A program made the position numbers and the translations under genes. Shown here in pieces: positions 18,801 to 23,869 of a DNA stretch of 32,461 nucleotides. The notes beneath the pieces were generated by a model. It saw nothing but the letters and a program-made list of their open reading frames with translations. It searched no databases and was not told the DNA's origin. The stretch lies in contig JAFQIA010000004.1 of assembly GCA_017397725.1 (NCBI GenBank), positions 1 through 32,461 of the forward strand. Reading direction: 5' to 3'. Each line of letters opens with the position of its first letter. Positions within the stretch are counted from its first letter, which is position 1. This DNA comes from Clostridia bacterium (GTDB lineage: Bacteria > Bacillota > Clostridia > Monoglobales > Monoglobaceae).

Positions 18801-20791
18801 GTTCCCTCTGCCACCGAAACAATATCTGCATAGGCAAACTCCATAAAATCAGCAATAACATAAATCTCCGCCTGAACTTCTTCGTTATTCTCGGATGTTG
18901 CAGAAATATTACCGGTGATGGTTGCCATCTGGGGCTCATTAATCACAATGGTATAGATATTGTTCACCTTGGTTGCATCATTGGGATTTCCGGTCGCGCC
19001 AAGGCTCTGGGAATAGTAAAGGCATAAGGCTTTTTCTCTATAATACCGTTCGTTTGCCGCCGCTTTTCCGTAGGCTATGTAAAAATCAAAGCCTTCCTCC
19101 ACAGCACCCTCAGGCTCCCAAAGGTTGACAGTAAAGCTTCTTGCTCCTGCCCGCACATACACATGCTGGGTACTGATATTCATGGTATACTTTTCACCGG
19201 GGAGCCTACCCATCAAGCGCACCCAATACGATTCACCAATTGTGGTTGCCGATGCCAGATTCACGGTAACCTGATAGTATTGGTCTTGATCCGCAGATGC
19301 CTCGGGCGCCACTGCACGGACATTCAGTCCAGACCGGGTTCCGGTGATATAGCTCCTATCCTCCCAATTGTTGGAAATCACGCCCGAGCCATAGACACCA
19401 CTTTGGAAAAAGTTTCCCGAAAAATGAAGCTGATAGGTACCCTCCGGCAAACCAATCTCATAATTGATATACTGGGTATACGCCGGCACAGAAAGGTTGT
19501 ACTCGTAGTAAGCCTCTCTTTCCGTGCTATACGCCTCCACATAAACCGACTTATTGGTTGTGGGCATACAGCTACTAAAGTCCAGCCGACCACTGATAGA
19601 CATTTCTGCCTTAGGCAAGGTCAAGGTCAACCCGCTGATATGGCGATTGACTGCAATCACATCTGCCAGATAAGGATTGAAGGTTCCGCCGTTTGCAGTA
19701 TAGAAATATTCCTGTTGGATCATATTCTTATTTCCGTCCAAGAAAGAAACACCCAGGATATAATCCCCCGCCGCAATGGTTACACCGAAGCTCACATAAG
19801 TCTGTCCCGCATACAAAGTATAAACGCCGGATGAAATATCTACCATATCTTCAACGATTCTTCCGTTTTCAATCACCGGCGCAGAATAAAGGGTAAACAT
19901 CACCCGATTTCCTTGCTTTACCACTGTTCCGGCAGGAAAATAGACCGAACCCTGTACCGTATAATTGACCGCATAGGGTCTTGCGCTCATAAACATCATT
20001 GCGCCGCGATTTTCTTCTACCACAGGCTCCTCAACCACGGGTTCTTCCACGGTAGGTTCTTCCACCACAGGCTCTTCCACCACAGGCTCTTCCACCATAG
20101 GTTCTTCCGCCACAGGTTCTTCCACCGCAGGCTCTTCCACCACAGGTTCTTCCTCCACGGATTCTTCTACCGCAGGCTCCTCTGCCACAGGTTCCTCAAC
20201 CACAGGTTCTTCCGCCACGGGTTCTTCTACCGCAGGCTCCTCTGCCACAGGCTCCTCTGCCACAGGTTCCTCAACCACAGGTTCTTCCGCCACGGGTTCT
20301 TCTACCGCAGGCTCTTCCGCCACAGGGCCTTCCCAGAATGTCCAATCGCCGGAGTTCATCTCCATGGCTTCCATTTTGGCAAGTGCCTTGGCAGCTCTTT
20401 CCTGCAGCTCTGCACTGCGCTCATCATAGAAAGGTTGGTCTTCCTTCTCCACCGATGTGGTTGCTTGGGTAACACCACCTGCGCTGCCACCGCCTTGGGC
20501 GACAGGGATTGTGTTAAGCACCTCCCTTTCTGTGTTGGGTGCATCCGATATGTCGATGGATTCTACAATCTGCAGGCCTTCCGCATATTCCGGAGAATAC
20601 GAAACGTCTGCAGAGGGCAGAGTCGCAACAGCTTCCGTCGCAGACCCTTCTTCGGGCAGAGTTTCTTCCGCCTGATTGAAGTCCTGAACCTGACTGAGCA
20701 AGCTTGCAGCTTCCGTCGGCATGATCGCATAGTTTGGAATCATGGTGAAAAGAAACACCAGAACCAAGACTGCGCTTATGCACTTCTTCAT
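9806..20791 (-). CDS. Giant secreted multidomain protein ending in a dockerin-like module
   Basis: A protein of 3661 residues. It has a signal peptide (about 1-30), then 21 pentapeptide units of P-V-A/V-E-E type (about 153-258). From about 270 to 1935 come roughly eleven beta-rich repeats, each opening with a G-T-(V/I)-x-(L/F)-P motif and often holding Y-Y-Y-x-x-x-G. Then follow two CUB-like domains (about 1941 and 2110, with Y-I-Y-D-G-A-G) interleaved with three InlB-type K-N-Y-D-G repeats; a region resembling a GLUG/beta-helix domain (about 2349-2560); a CxxC-containing segment (about 2648-2720); a carboxypeptidase-regulatory-like beta domain (about 2738); a helical region (about 3110-3290); and a second Cys-pair segment (about 3425-3510). 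The C-terminus (about 3595-3655) is dockerin-like: GDVTGEGRISVSD matches a calcium-binding dockerin loop, and a second, degenerate loop follows. No SLH, LPXTG or terminal membrane anchor is visible, so attachment probably depends on the dockerin. First gene of the operon; GGGAGG precedes its ATG by 8 nt. Confidence 0.93.
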   Translation of the reverse strand: MKKCISAVLVLVFLFTMIPNYAIMPTEAASLLSQVQDFNQAEETLPEEGSATEAVATLPSADVSYSPEYAEGLQIVESIDISDAPNTEREVLNTIPVAQGGGSAGGVTQATTSVEKEDQPFYDERSAELQERAAKALAKMEAMEMNSGDWTFWEGPVAEEPAVEEPVAEEPVVEEPVAEEPVAEEPAVEEPVAEEPVVEEPVAEEPAVEESVEEEPVVEEPAVEEPVAEEPMVEEPVVEEPVVEEPTVEEPVVEEPVVEENRGAMMFMSARPYAVNYTVQGSVYFPAGTVVKQGNRVMFTLYSAPVIENGRIVEDMVDISSGVYTLYAGQTYVSFGVTIAAGDYILGVSFLDGNKNMIQQEYFYTANGGTFNPYLADVIAVNRHISGLTLTLPKAEMSISGRLDFSSCMPTTNKSVYVEAYSTEREAYYEYNLSVPAYTQYINYEIGLPEGTYQLHFSGNFFQSGVYGSGVISNNWEDRSYITGTRSGLNVRAVAPEASADQDQYYQVTVNLASATTIGESYWVRLMGRLPGEKYTMNISTQHVYVRAGARSFTVNLWEPEGAVEEGFDFYIAYGKAAANERYYREKALCLYYSQSLGATGNPNDATKVNNIYTIVINEPQMATITGNISATSENNEEVQAEIYVIADFMEFAYADIVSVAEGTYSISVPVAHLGESFELLTAGTDLDENGFIYNDSVYTLQQYQTINVSAGHYNLYEGTVYLPFEAPDSGVNIEINSDSSYQNYLIAPGEESVEYSFLEPEWFEQAGRFAWVDAYAQTFEPVNMMPSANTDSNGYEDLYFEESVTIDVEASLPAGMVCDRDVTIEFEVYGSGYGSGGYPMSILAGDTQANGKIILPKGSDVYSIRAHIYAGDLPLVTRMQIPFNQVVWEDSSITFTLEQAAMLSGTVVLPSTAWYESGTIRYEVCAESLSGETYSKDCSTTTPFTPQAFAIPVKANESYYLRIYVYHAANSSAEEDRSYYYAGDGQLVRYQSEAIAVTPGTSYSMIMPTGKLVSGTISFPADAFADGDLQVQIRVRDLASYSEEYQNYRVDSVSQSFQYQIVVPSDWTNAILYVNVWEYQNSATGGASGGGGSANGNDDDIYVPVKTNLSMGEYYYSTAGLVCKEADATRIELGTTNNLSFTLLKGTKMTGSLVLPTDFRSDKAISWISLGFNPVDYTRYYSANAFVNAQNQFEAYVPAGASGDYWLSYSAPYNLTSNILAKNYTYREENENQGAISMTPGVEKSGINLAFETGYVISGTVSLPTNAYLPDTTYVNVNLSYGESYAYATLTNAERSASYRIVVPKENPDGVVLQVYVNYWDNRVESPSTNLMDGYFYYGAEGVLTDTNWDISGMKITGDITGKNMTLLTGIPVAVTVTKPADVYEYIRGYAYLATQEMTGTAATFQTVWDGYISLGSNQTSDTYYAVLSEDVAGQSVYAYYYLYNGGGELFEGQNVYVNPDGTATKSMADAQPHTLGTTNTITMPLAKTEDMTNYIKGTISFEEGCVIEEGESYEVSVKAISTTSSNTYHAHTFWADEAKDYEYRISIPQDFGEYYIEVKVYSDEYSNICDEWFYYTSEGVVTQRDDGDYVSLNTSGINITIPKRTTVTGKILLGEDYRQLEDMEYIYLIFREESDSYYDDVYARVDEDNNYYACLPYNTVGNYQFGLRPWSYGKNNLVKSGSNYSEEIVSVEQGDAITGIDIAVETGYTLAGTLRLPNGVAIEEGEISYNLNLDGMYNELYFDSENLTAPFMFGVSKASTQERYLEGGGYYYGDNLGNAYLGDVYYGTDGSVAYDWYDRPYFSVTRDITDLQLQIPTGLLFEFDLDADLVQNESVSGYLYIESKDGEFVESRDFYLNPRSSEDEKKVQMVLPETKIAEEYIVRYHANSGSQGYRIPWAVYLGEDGSFYAEESEAAVYIVGEENLFEITIPKAADVIYPEAILESEHPYAPNMDKTYPMYVHPTEVDGLAVTFSQMTETERNYDYIYIYDGAGNEVGKYSGTGLRGVTITVEGNAFSIRMTSDGSNEKFGFSITDIQPIIYHTVTFKNYDGTVLETQRVLSGSTAEYTELTPVRENEENVAYTFIGWDKSLENITADTEFIAQFKAERTYLESEHPYANNFDNVDNPYTYTHPTEADALRITFSQDSYTERNYDILYIYDGAGKQVGGKYSGYMLRGLSVTVPGNSFSIRLDTDGSNVEFGFRIIEVIPVKDFYTVTFKNYDGAVLDTVTVPAGGSAAYTGATPTRPAYNGMEYEFSGWSQDLTDVYDDLVVYAQFNMAEYVTVTYKNYDGTIFATDYVKKGEGSEFVGVPYRPADENGGYIFKEWSKDLTCVEQNMTAIARFTRKNVVEISTEEELRAIGTDADGVYVLKNDITLTEEWTPVIFEGVLDGKGYAIRNVDIDVTAEEWSDWSETGFFQEMSRAVVRNLTIELATDIDAEETAKDAIFFGGLAGNVIESDIRNVHTTGSVQVDGDINLSIAGVADEVGGSYLDGVSATVDISGTGAMFGIAKEICLSEVQNSYYSGTVSLGEGVNWVTGFGQLDQSSLENCYSNMTVEKDDDAEIRTAVPFADTRRADTINTATDCYYNQDKFAAWDAEDEGVYGTPLTDAEMKNPNSFVGFDFTTIWEIDPEGDGYPSLGAAGGTICDAHEYSDWTRAQDPTCTENGYDTRTCAKCGRVAKRMISAIGHSFGDWAQTKEPDVLSEGERSRVCGTCSYTEVELLEKLPVDLSNPNYGLVHFTVVNANTLAPIKNAQIFISTDNDGENTFYTDENGQVSQFLPVGNVNVSLYAAGCLTRRISINVTSGEQSVPVIGLSDKPLVEAKLSSKVMTYDEIINAGIDVTAPGNNHVVKYNVTLTFGTEKANIVTYFNGNHTCVANTRIPVKLSTGTVHIYPVSEDFYLMVYGEVQWLKEMFDVEMLIMNNSMTDVVTQCTAELELPNGLSLAEMVEGEQTLKQDVPDIGHGKNHSVHWYVRGDVAGEYNIGARLKAVLSPLNDEIDQHYTLEEPIKVYAGNAMHMDIYVPEMTFYGDSYPIRIELTNVSDRTLYNVSNSIKHFKEGKVTHYSNGAFVKEEYFSENTLASIGSSEFKPGDKITIEVEADIEFRSSILRAGINDIKKYVENIDDLLNAYEAYLEGAKTINEAYLEIATLKGQLAEMIQRKGYTGQEADAAEKLLTTVSDFAEVLKQVNNKKAVDLVNKLKTTGVYQTLRMIVQSGNLFESYPIHRVVKMVQTMIAIEKSEQLALEQAVREEELFAMLERAIASIPIKYYLKDVLVSTLQGSTTSIPYSVHVIPTEKRFCSIEKLDKYLDSVIQTAVENLDKPWLMSVLKDGGSLNTETESMTLVKGEALRFAANDTIGDVTFRVWGDGLAISTTNQTGVTENGVLTFVGPGYISVLADQLGSGSLFVQAGNDVKEYQYTVVDAHTCTATEWLTLVSPQAGAVGYKARYCEICDEIMDIQTHQIACDNHIYGEYVTETNANGEDLGIKHRTCTICGRIQYHVIDESIDYMQFVLAPESYMNIAAKTEGEGNYLRQAMAAMTPAQIKSHFENSNIEVELADGSTVTATSKIGTGSKLTIYDAAGNRNSELTVVVRGDVTGEGRISVSDVVQVFNHVNRKPNCALTGDFLEAAYVSDDRRVSILDVVMMFNAVLNEGGILK
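20019..20333 (-). repeat. 15-bp tandem repeats encoding Pro/Val/Glu pentapeptides
   Basis: Twenty-one units of 15 bp encode P-V-A-E-E, P-A-V-E-E or P-V-V-E-E variants near the N-terminus of the giant protein. The unit length is a multiple of three, so copy-number change would keep the frame. The peptide is expected to be an extended, acidic spacer. Confidence 0.92.
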
Positions 20792-20877
20792 ACATCATTC
20801 CTCCCTAAAATTTTATTGCTAAGAGGCATTGCCTCCATTATTTTTCCAATTGCAGCAAATTGTAACATAACTGAAAT

Positions 20878-20906
20878 ATTATAGCAATTTTCCCTCCTGT
20901 TGTCAA
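20878..20906 (-). promoter_or_regulatory. Consensus promoter of the giant dockerin/SLH operon
   Basis: Reading leftward, TTGACA (20906-20901), a 17-bp spacer and TATAAT (20883-20878) match the sigma-A consensus exactly. The 5' leader would be about 80 nt; it contains a small hairpin (arms GAGGC and GCCTC around 20824-20835) and ends with GGGAGG before the ATG at 20791. A perfect promoter implies strong expression unless repressed. Confidence 0.85.
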
Positions 20907-20959
20907 TGAAATCCACGCTTTTCTTCCCCGTCAAAATGCCGAAAAAAAAGGGGCATATG

Positions 20960-21009
20960 TTCACAAACTATTCATAGTTCTTTTACAGAAAATTCACCCA
21001 ACTTTTTCC
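20960..21009 (+). promoter_or_regulatory. Five 11-bp-phased direct repeats, OmpR/PhoB-type regulator binding array
   Basis: TTCACA (20960), TTCATA (20971), TTTACA (20982), TTCACC (20993) and the weaker TTTTCC (21004) start exactly 11 bp apart, one helical turn each. This is the geometry bound by OmpR/PhoB-family response regulators, and the hexamers resemble Gram-positive PhoP boxes. The array sits immediately upstream of an extended -10 lacking a recognisable -35, as in activator-dependent promoters. No response regulator gene is in the window. Confidence 0.65.
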
Positions 21010-21014
21010 GGATT

Positions 21015-21023
21015 TGCTATACT
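21015..21023 (+). promoter_or_regulatory. Extended -10 promoter downstream of the 11-bp box array
   Basis: TGC-TATACT is an extended -10 element. No -35 is visible at normal spacing; the fourth box (20993-20998) occupies that region. Transcription would begin near 21030. Confidence 0.6.
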
Positions 21024-21029
21024 AAAAGT

Positions 21030-21107
21030 GTAGTAAGAAAACTTACTTCAAATACATAACTCCCTCCCTTGAAGGCCGCTTCCCCAAGCGGTCTTCTCTT
21101 TTCTCTT
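21030..21107 (+). ncRNA. Candidate small RNA or attenuated leader, C-rich
   Basis: Between the extended -10 and a strong terminator lies a transcript of about 75 nt with no good ORF. It would fold a short hairpin (AGTAAG, loop AAAA, CTTACT), leave the motif CTCCCTCCC unpaired (21060-21068), and end in the terminator hairpin. Exposed C-rich motifs are typical of Gram-positive small RNAs that pair with GGAGG-type ribosome binding sites. Alternatively it is a terminated leader of the glycoside hydrolase gene downstream. Confidence 0.45.
21071..21107 (+). terminator. Terminator hairpin of the short transcript
   Basis: Arms GAAGGCCGCTT and AAGCGGTCTTC (11 bp with one G-T wobble) close a CCCC loop. 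A T-rich tail (TCTTTTCTCTT) follows. Confidence 0.75.
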
Positions 21108-21134
21108 GCCAAACTTCTGCATTTATGGTAGAAT
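21106..21134 (+). promoter_or_regulatory. Promoter of the GHL10/SLH gene
   Basis: TTGCCA (21106-21111), a 17-bp spacer and TAGAAT (21129-21134) make a plausible sigma-A promoter immediately after the preceding terminator. The leader would be about 75 nt. Confidence 0.6.
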
Positions 21135-21214
21135 AAACAAGGTTTTCAGGCAGACATATTCTGTCCTGATTTTACATAACTATAAGACAGTAGAGAGGAC
21201 AAGGAGTGAATCAA

Positions 21215-23044
21215 ATGAAAAACGGTACCTTTTTCCTGCGATTATTGGCTTTGGCGCTTTGTGCCGTGGTGTCGGCAAATGCCTTTTTGCCCCAGGCCAA
21301 CACCGCCTCTGCATCAAACGAAGAACTGCGGGGCATCTGGGTTTCTACCGTGTCAAATATCGACTACCCAAGCAAGCCTACCACCAACGCCAAAACCTTG
21401 AAAAACGAACTTTTGACCATTTTCGACAACTGCCAGAGTATGGGGCTCAATGCAGTCTTCTTTCAGGTGCGTCCAGCGGGGGATGCCCTTTATCAATCCG
21501 AGATTTTCCCTTGGTCCCGCTACCTGACCGGCACCCAGGGCAAGGCACCGGAAAACGGGTTTGACCCCCTTGCCTTTGCGGTAGAAGAGGCGCACAAGCG
21601 GGGGCTTCAGCTCCACGCTTGGATTAACCCTTACCGGATTACCGCCTCCAAATCCGATGCCGATTCCCTGAGCAAAACCAATCCCGCCGTCCTCCATCCC
21701 GAGATGGTACTCACCGACAGCGACGGCAAGATGTATTACAATCCCGCAGACTCCAAGGTGGTGGAGCTGATTGTGGACGGTGCGGTGGAGATTGTCAAAA
21801 ACTATGCCGTGGACGGCTTACATATGGACGATTATTTTTATCCCTCGGCTGAATTTAACGACGACGGCACCTACGCCTTTTATCAAGAAGAATATCCTGA
21901 CAAAAATGAGTGGCGGCGTGCCATGGTCAATCGGTTGGTGGAAACCATGGACAAAGAACTCCACGCTGCCAATCCCAACATTCAGTTTGGCATCAGTCCT
22001 ATGGGAATCTGGGCAAACGATACTGAGCATCCCGACGGCAGTGCCACCGGCGGCAAGGGTTCTTACAGTAGCATCTGGGCAGACTCCCGCGCGTGGGTGA
22101 AAAACGGATGGGTGGATTACATTATGCCCCAGATTTACTGGAACATTGGCTATGAAATTGCGGATTATTCCGTCCTGACCGACTGGTGGTCCGAAACCGT
22201 TTCCGGCACCGATGTCAAGCTTTATATCGGCGAGGCGGCATACAAAACCATGGCGGAAAATCAGCCCGCCTGGAACGGGGACAGCGGCACACAGGAGCTA
22301 AAACAACACATCCAGCTTTCCCGTGCCAATGACAGCATTGACGGGTATTGTATGTTTACCTATCACACCTTTATTGACAACCCTGCCATCTTTACGATGC
22401 TCAAGGAAATGAACACTCCCGCTCCTCCGCCCCTCTCCGGCGGAGAGAACACAGAGGACAAGCCCGCGGAGAACCGATTCACCGATATGGATGATTACTG
22501 GTGGGCAATGGATGCAGTAAATGCCTTGGCAGAACAAGGCATCATTCGGGGCAGAAATGAAACTGAGTTTGACCCTGACTCCTTTATCACCCGTGCCGAC
22601 AACACCGTGTTGCTGCTGCGGGTACTGGGCAAAACCGCCACCTTTGAGCAAAACTTTGCCGATGTTCCCAAATCGGCGTATTACTATCAGGAAATCGGTA
22701 TGGCAAAGGCATTGGGCATTGCGGGAGGAATTGGCGACAACAAGTTCTCACCGGAAACCTATATCAAGCGTCAGGATATGGCAACCCTTGCCTATCGAGT
22801 TCTGCAGGGGGAGAACGCTCTGACCGCCATCCCCAATACTGCGGTGCTGAACCAGTTTAAGGACAAAGACAAAATCGACTTTTATTCCCGTGATGCTATG
22901 GCGGCTTGCGTCAGTGCCGGCTTGATGGGCGGCTATGGGGACGGAACTATCAACCCCCAAGGAAACGCCAGCCGGATTGAGGTTGCCATCTTTATGCATC
23001 GGGTACAAAAACTGCTCATTGAAACACGGAATCTTACCGAATAG
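21215..23044 (+). CDS. Secreted GHL10-type (DUF187) glycoside hydrolase with SLH domains
   Basis: A protein of 609 residues. The ATG at 21215 lies 8 nt after AAGGAG; an in-frame GTG at 21206 abuts that site and is too close. A signal peptide covers about 1-34. The opening E-L-R-G-I-W-V-S-T-V, the F-F-Q-V-R-P-A-G-D-A-L-Y block, H-A-W-I-N-P-Y-R, V-D-G-L-H-M-D-D-Y-F-Y-P (about residues 199-210) and G-I-S-P-M-G-I-W (about 259) identify the glycosyl-hydrolase-like 10 family, a TIM-barrel fold linked to cell-surface polysaccharide. The acidic M-D-D motif is a candidate active site. From about 422 three SLH repeats follow, degenerate in the TRAE motif (ITRAD, IKRQD, ASRIE). It should act at the cell wall. 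The yigZ-like gene starts 8 nt downstream, so the two form an operon. The exact substrate cannot be predicted. Confidence 0.92.
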   Translation: MKNGTFFLRLLALALCAVVSANAFLPQANTASASNEELRGIWVSTVSNIDYPSKPTTNAKTLKNELLTIFDNCQSMGLNAVFFQVRPAGDALYQSEIFPWSRYLTGTQGKAPENGFDPLAFAVEEAHKRGLQLHAWINPYRITASKSDADSLSKTNPAVLHPEMVLTDSDGKMYYNPADSKVVELIVDGAVEIVKNYAVDGLHMDDYFYPSAEFNDDGTYAFYQEEYPDKNEWRRAMVNRLVETMDKELHAANPNIQFGISPMGIWANDTEHPDGSATGGKGSYSSIWADSRAWVKNGWVDYIMPQIYWNIGYEIADYSVLTDWWSETVSGTDVKLYIGEAAYKTMAENQPAWNGDSGTQELKQHIQLSRANDSIDGYCMFTYHTFIDNPAIFTMLKEMNTPAPPPLSGGENTEDKPAENRFTDMDDYWWAMDAVNALAEQGIIRGRNETEFDPDSFITRADNTVLLLRVLGKTATFEQNFADVPKSAYYYQEIGMAKALGIAGGIGDNKFSPETYIKRQDMATLAYRVLQGENALTAIPNTAVLNQFKDKDKIDFYSRDAMAACVSAGLMGGYGDGTINPQGNASRIEVAIFMHRVQKLLIETRNLTE

Positions 23045-23052
23045 GAGACTGT

Positions 23053-23694
23053 ATGAAACCTTTATACACCACCATCGCCAAGGAAAGTCAGGCGGAAATC
23101 ATCGAAAAGCGTTCCCGCTTTATCGCTACGGTAAAGCCGGTCAAAACCGAGGAAGAGGCTTTGGCATTCCTCGCCGAATTACGCCAGAAATACTGGAACG
23201 CCACCCACAATGTCTATGCCTATATTATTGAAGAAAACAATATTATGCGGTACAGCGACGACGGAGAACCGGGCGGAACTGCGGGGCTTCCCGTTCTGGA
23301 TATGCTGAAAAAAGAGGGGCTGACCAACCTGATTGTGGTGGTCACCCGTTATTTCGGCGGGGTTCTGCTGGGCACCGGCGGGTTGGTGCATGCTTATTCC
23401 AAATCCGCCAAGGCAGGCGTTCTTGCTGCCGGATTGGTGGATATGATTCTCTGCCGAAAGATTACCCTCTCCTGTGAATATACCCTCCTTGGCAAGCTGC
23501 AAAATCTTCTTGCCAACTACCCCGGCGTGATTCAGGAAGAGGCAGAATACACCGACAAGGCATCCCTGCCCCTGTTCCTTCCCGAAGGGGATGCCGACGC
23601 TTTTTGCGCCTCGGTCACCGATAAAATGAATGCACAGGTAGAAATTTTCAGCGGAGATACCCTTTATCACGGAAAACCTCGGATTTTGCCTTGA
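23053..23694 (+). CDS. yigZ: YigZ/IMPACT family protein (UPF0029)
   Basis: A protein of 213 residues, the usual family length. The signatures D-G-E-P-G-G-T-A-G and the glycine-rich [12 protein letters not shown] block followed by V-H-A-Y-S are diagnostic of the N-terminal UPF0029 domain; a C-terminal ferredoxin-like domain follows. Bacterial YigZ/YvyE has a fold shared with ribosomal and translation-factor domains, and its eukaryotic relative IMPACT regulates the eIF2 kinase GCN2; the bacterial role is unsettled. Start: AGGAG lies 6 nt before the ATG. It is coupled to the glycoside hydrolase gene by an 8-nt gap, but a functional link is not obvious. Its stop codon overlaps the tRNA-Pro promoter. 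Confidence 0.92.
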   Translation: MKPLYTTIAKESQAEIIEKRSRFIATVKPVKTEEEALAFLAELRQKYWNATHNVYAYIIEENNIMRYSDDGEPGGTAGLPVLDMLKKEGLTNLIVVVTRYFGGVLLGTGGLVHAYSKSAKAGVLAAGLVDMILCRKITLSCEYTLLGKLQNLLANYPGVIQEEAEYTDKASLPLFLPEGDADAFCASVTDKMNAQVEIFSGDTLYHGKPRILP

Positions 23695-23719
23695 CAAACG
23701 CGAAAAAAGTCATTATAAT
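23691..23719 (+). promoter_or_regulatory. Promoter of tRNA-Pro
   Basis: TTGACA (23691-23696), a 17-bp spacer and TATAAT (23714-23719) match the consensus fully. The -35 overlaps the stop codon of the yigZ-like gene. The tRNA begins 11 nt after the -10. Confidence 0.9.
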
Positions 23720-23730
23720 AAAGAGGTTCT

Positions 23731-23807
23731 CGGGGCGTGGCGCAGTTTGGTAGCGCACCTGGTTTGGGACCAGGGGGCCGCAGGTTCGAATCCTGTCGCC
23801 CCGACCA
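23731..23807 (+). tRNA. tRNA-Pro(TGG)
   Basis: A complete cloverleaf with acceptor strands CGGGGCG and CGCCCCG, anticodon stem CCTGG/CCAGG around the loop TTTGGGA (anticodon TGG), T-loop TTCGAAT and encoded CCA. It stands alone between two protein genes. Confidence 0.97.
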
Positions 23808-23808
23808 C

Positions 23809-23841
23809 ATCGAAGCAAAGTTCACTTTGCTTCGATTTTTT
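23809..23841 (+). terminator. Terminator after tRNA-Pro
   Basis: A 12-bp perfect stem (ATCGAAGCAAAG / CTTTGCTTCGAT) with a TTCA loop is followed by TTTTT. Confidence 0.92.
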
Positions 23842-23869
23842 ATGAATCTTTTACTAAGGAAGTGTTCTT

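Noticed and set aside
20019..20333. CRISPR-like array
   Set aside because: The 15-bp units have no spacers, stay in frame and encode a Pro/Glu-rich segment of the giant protein.
19913..20884. Histidine/arginine/phenylalanine-rich rightward ORF
   Set aside because: It is a shadow of the 15-bp repeats of the giant gene read on the other strand.
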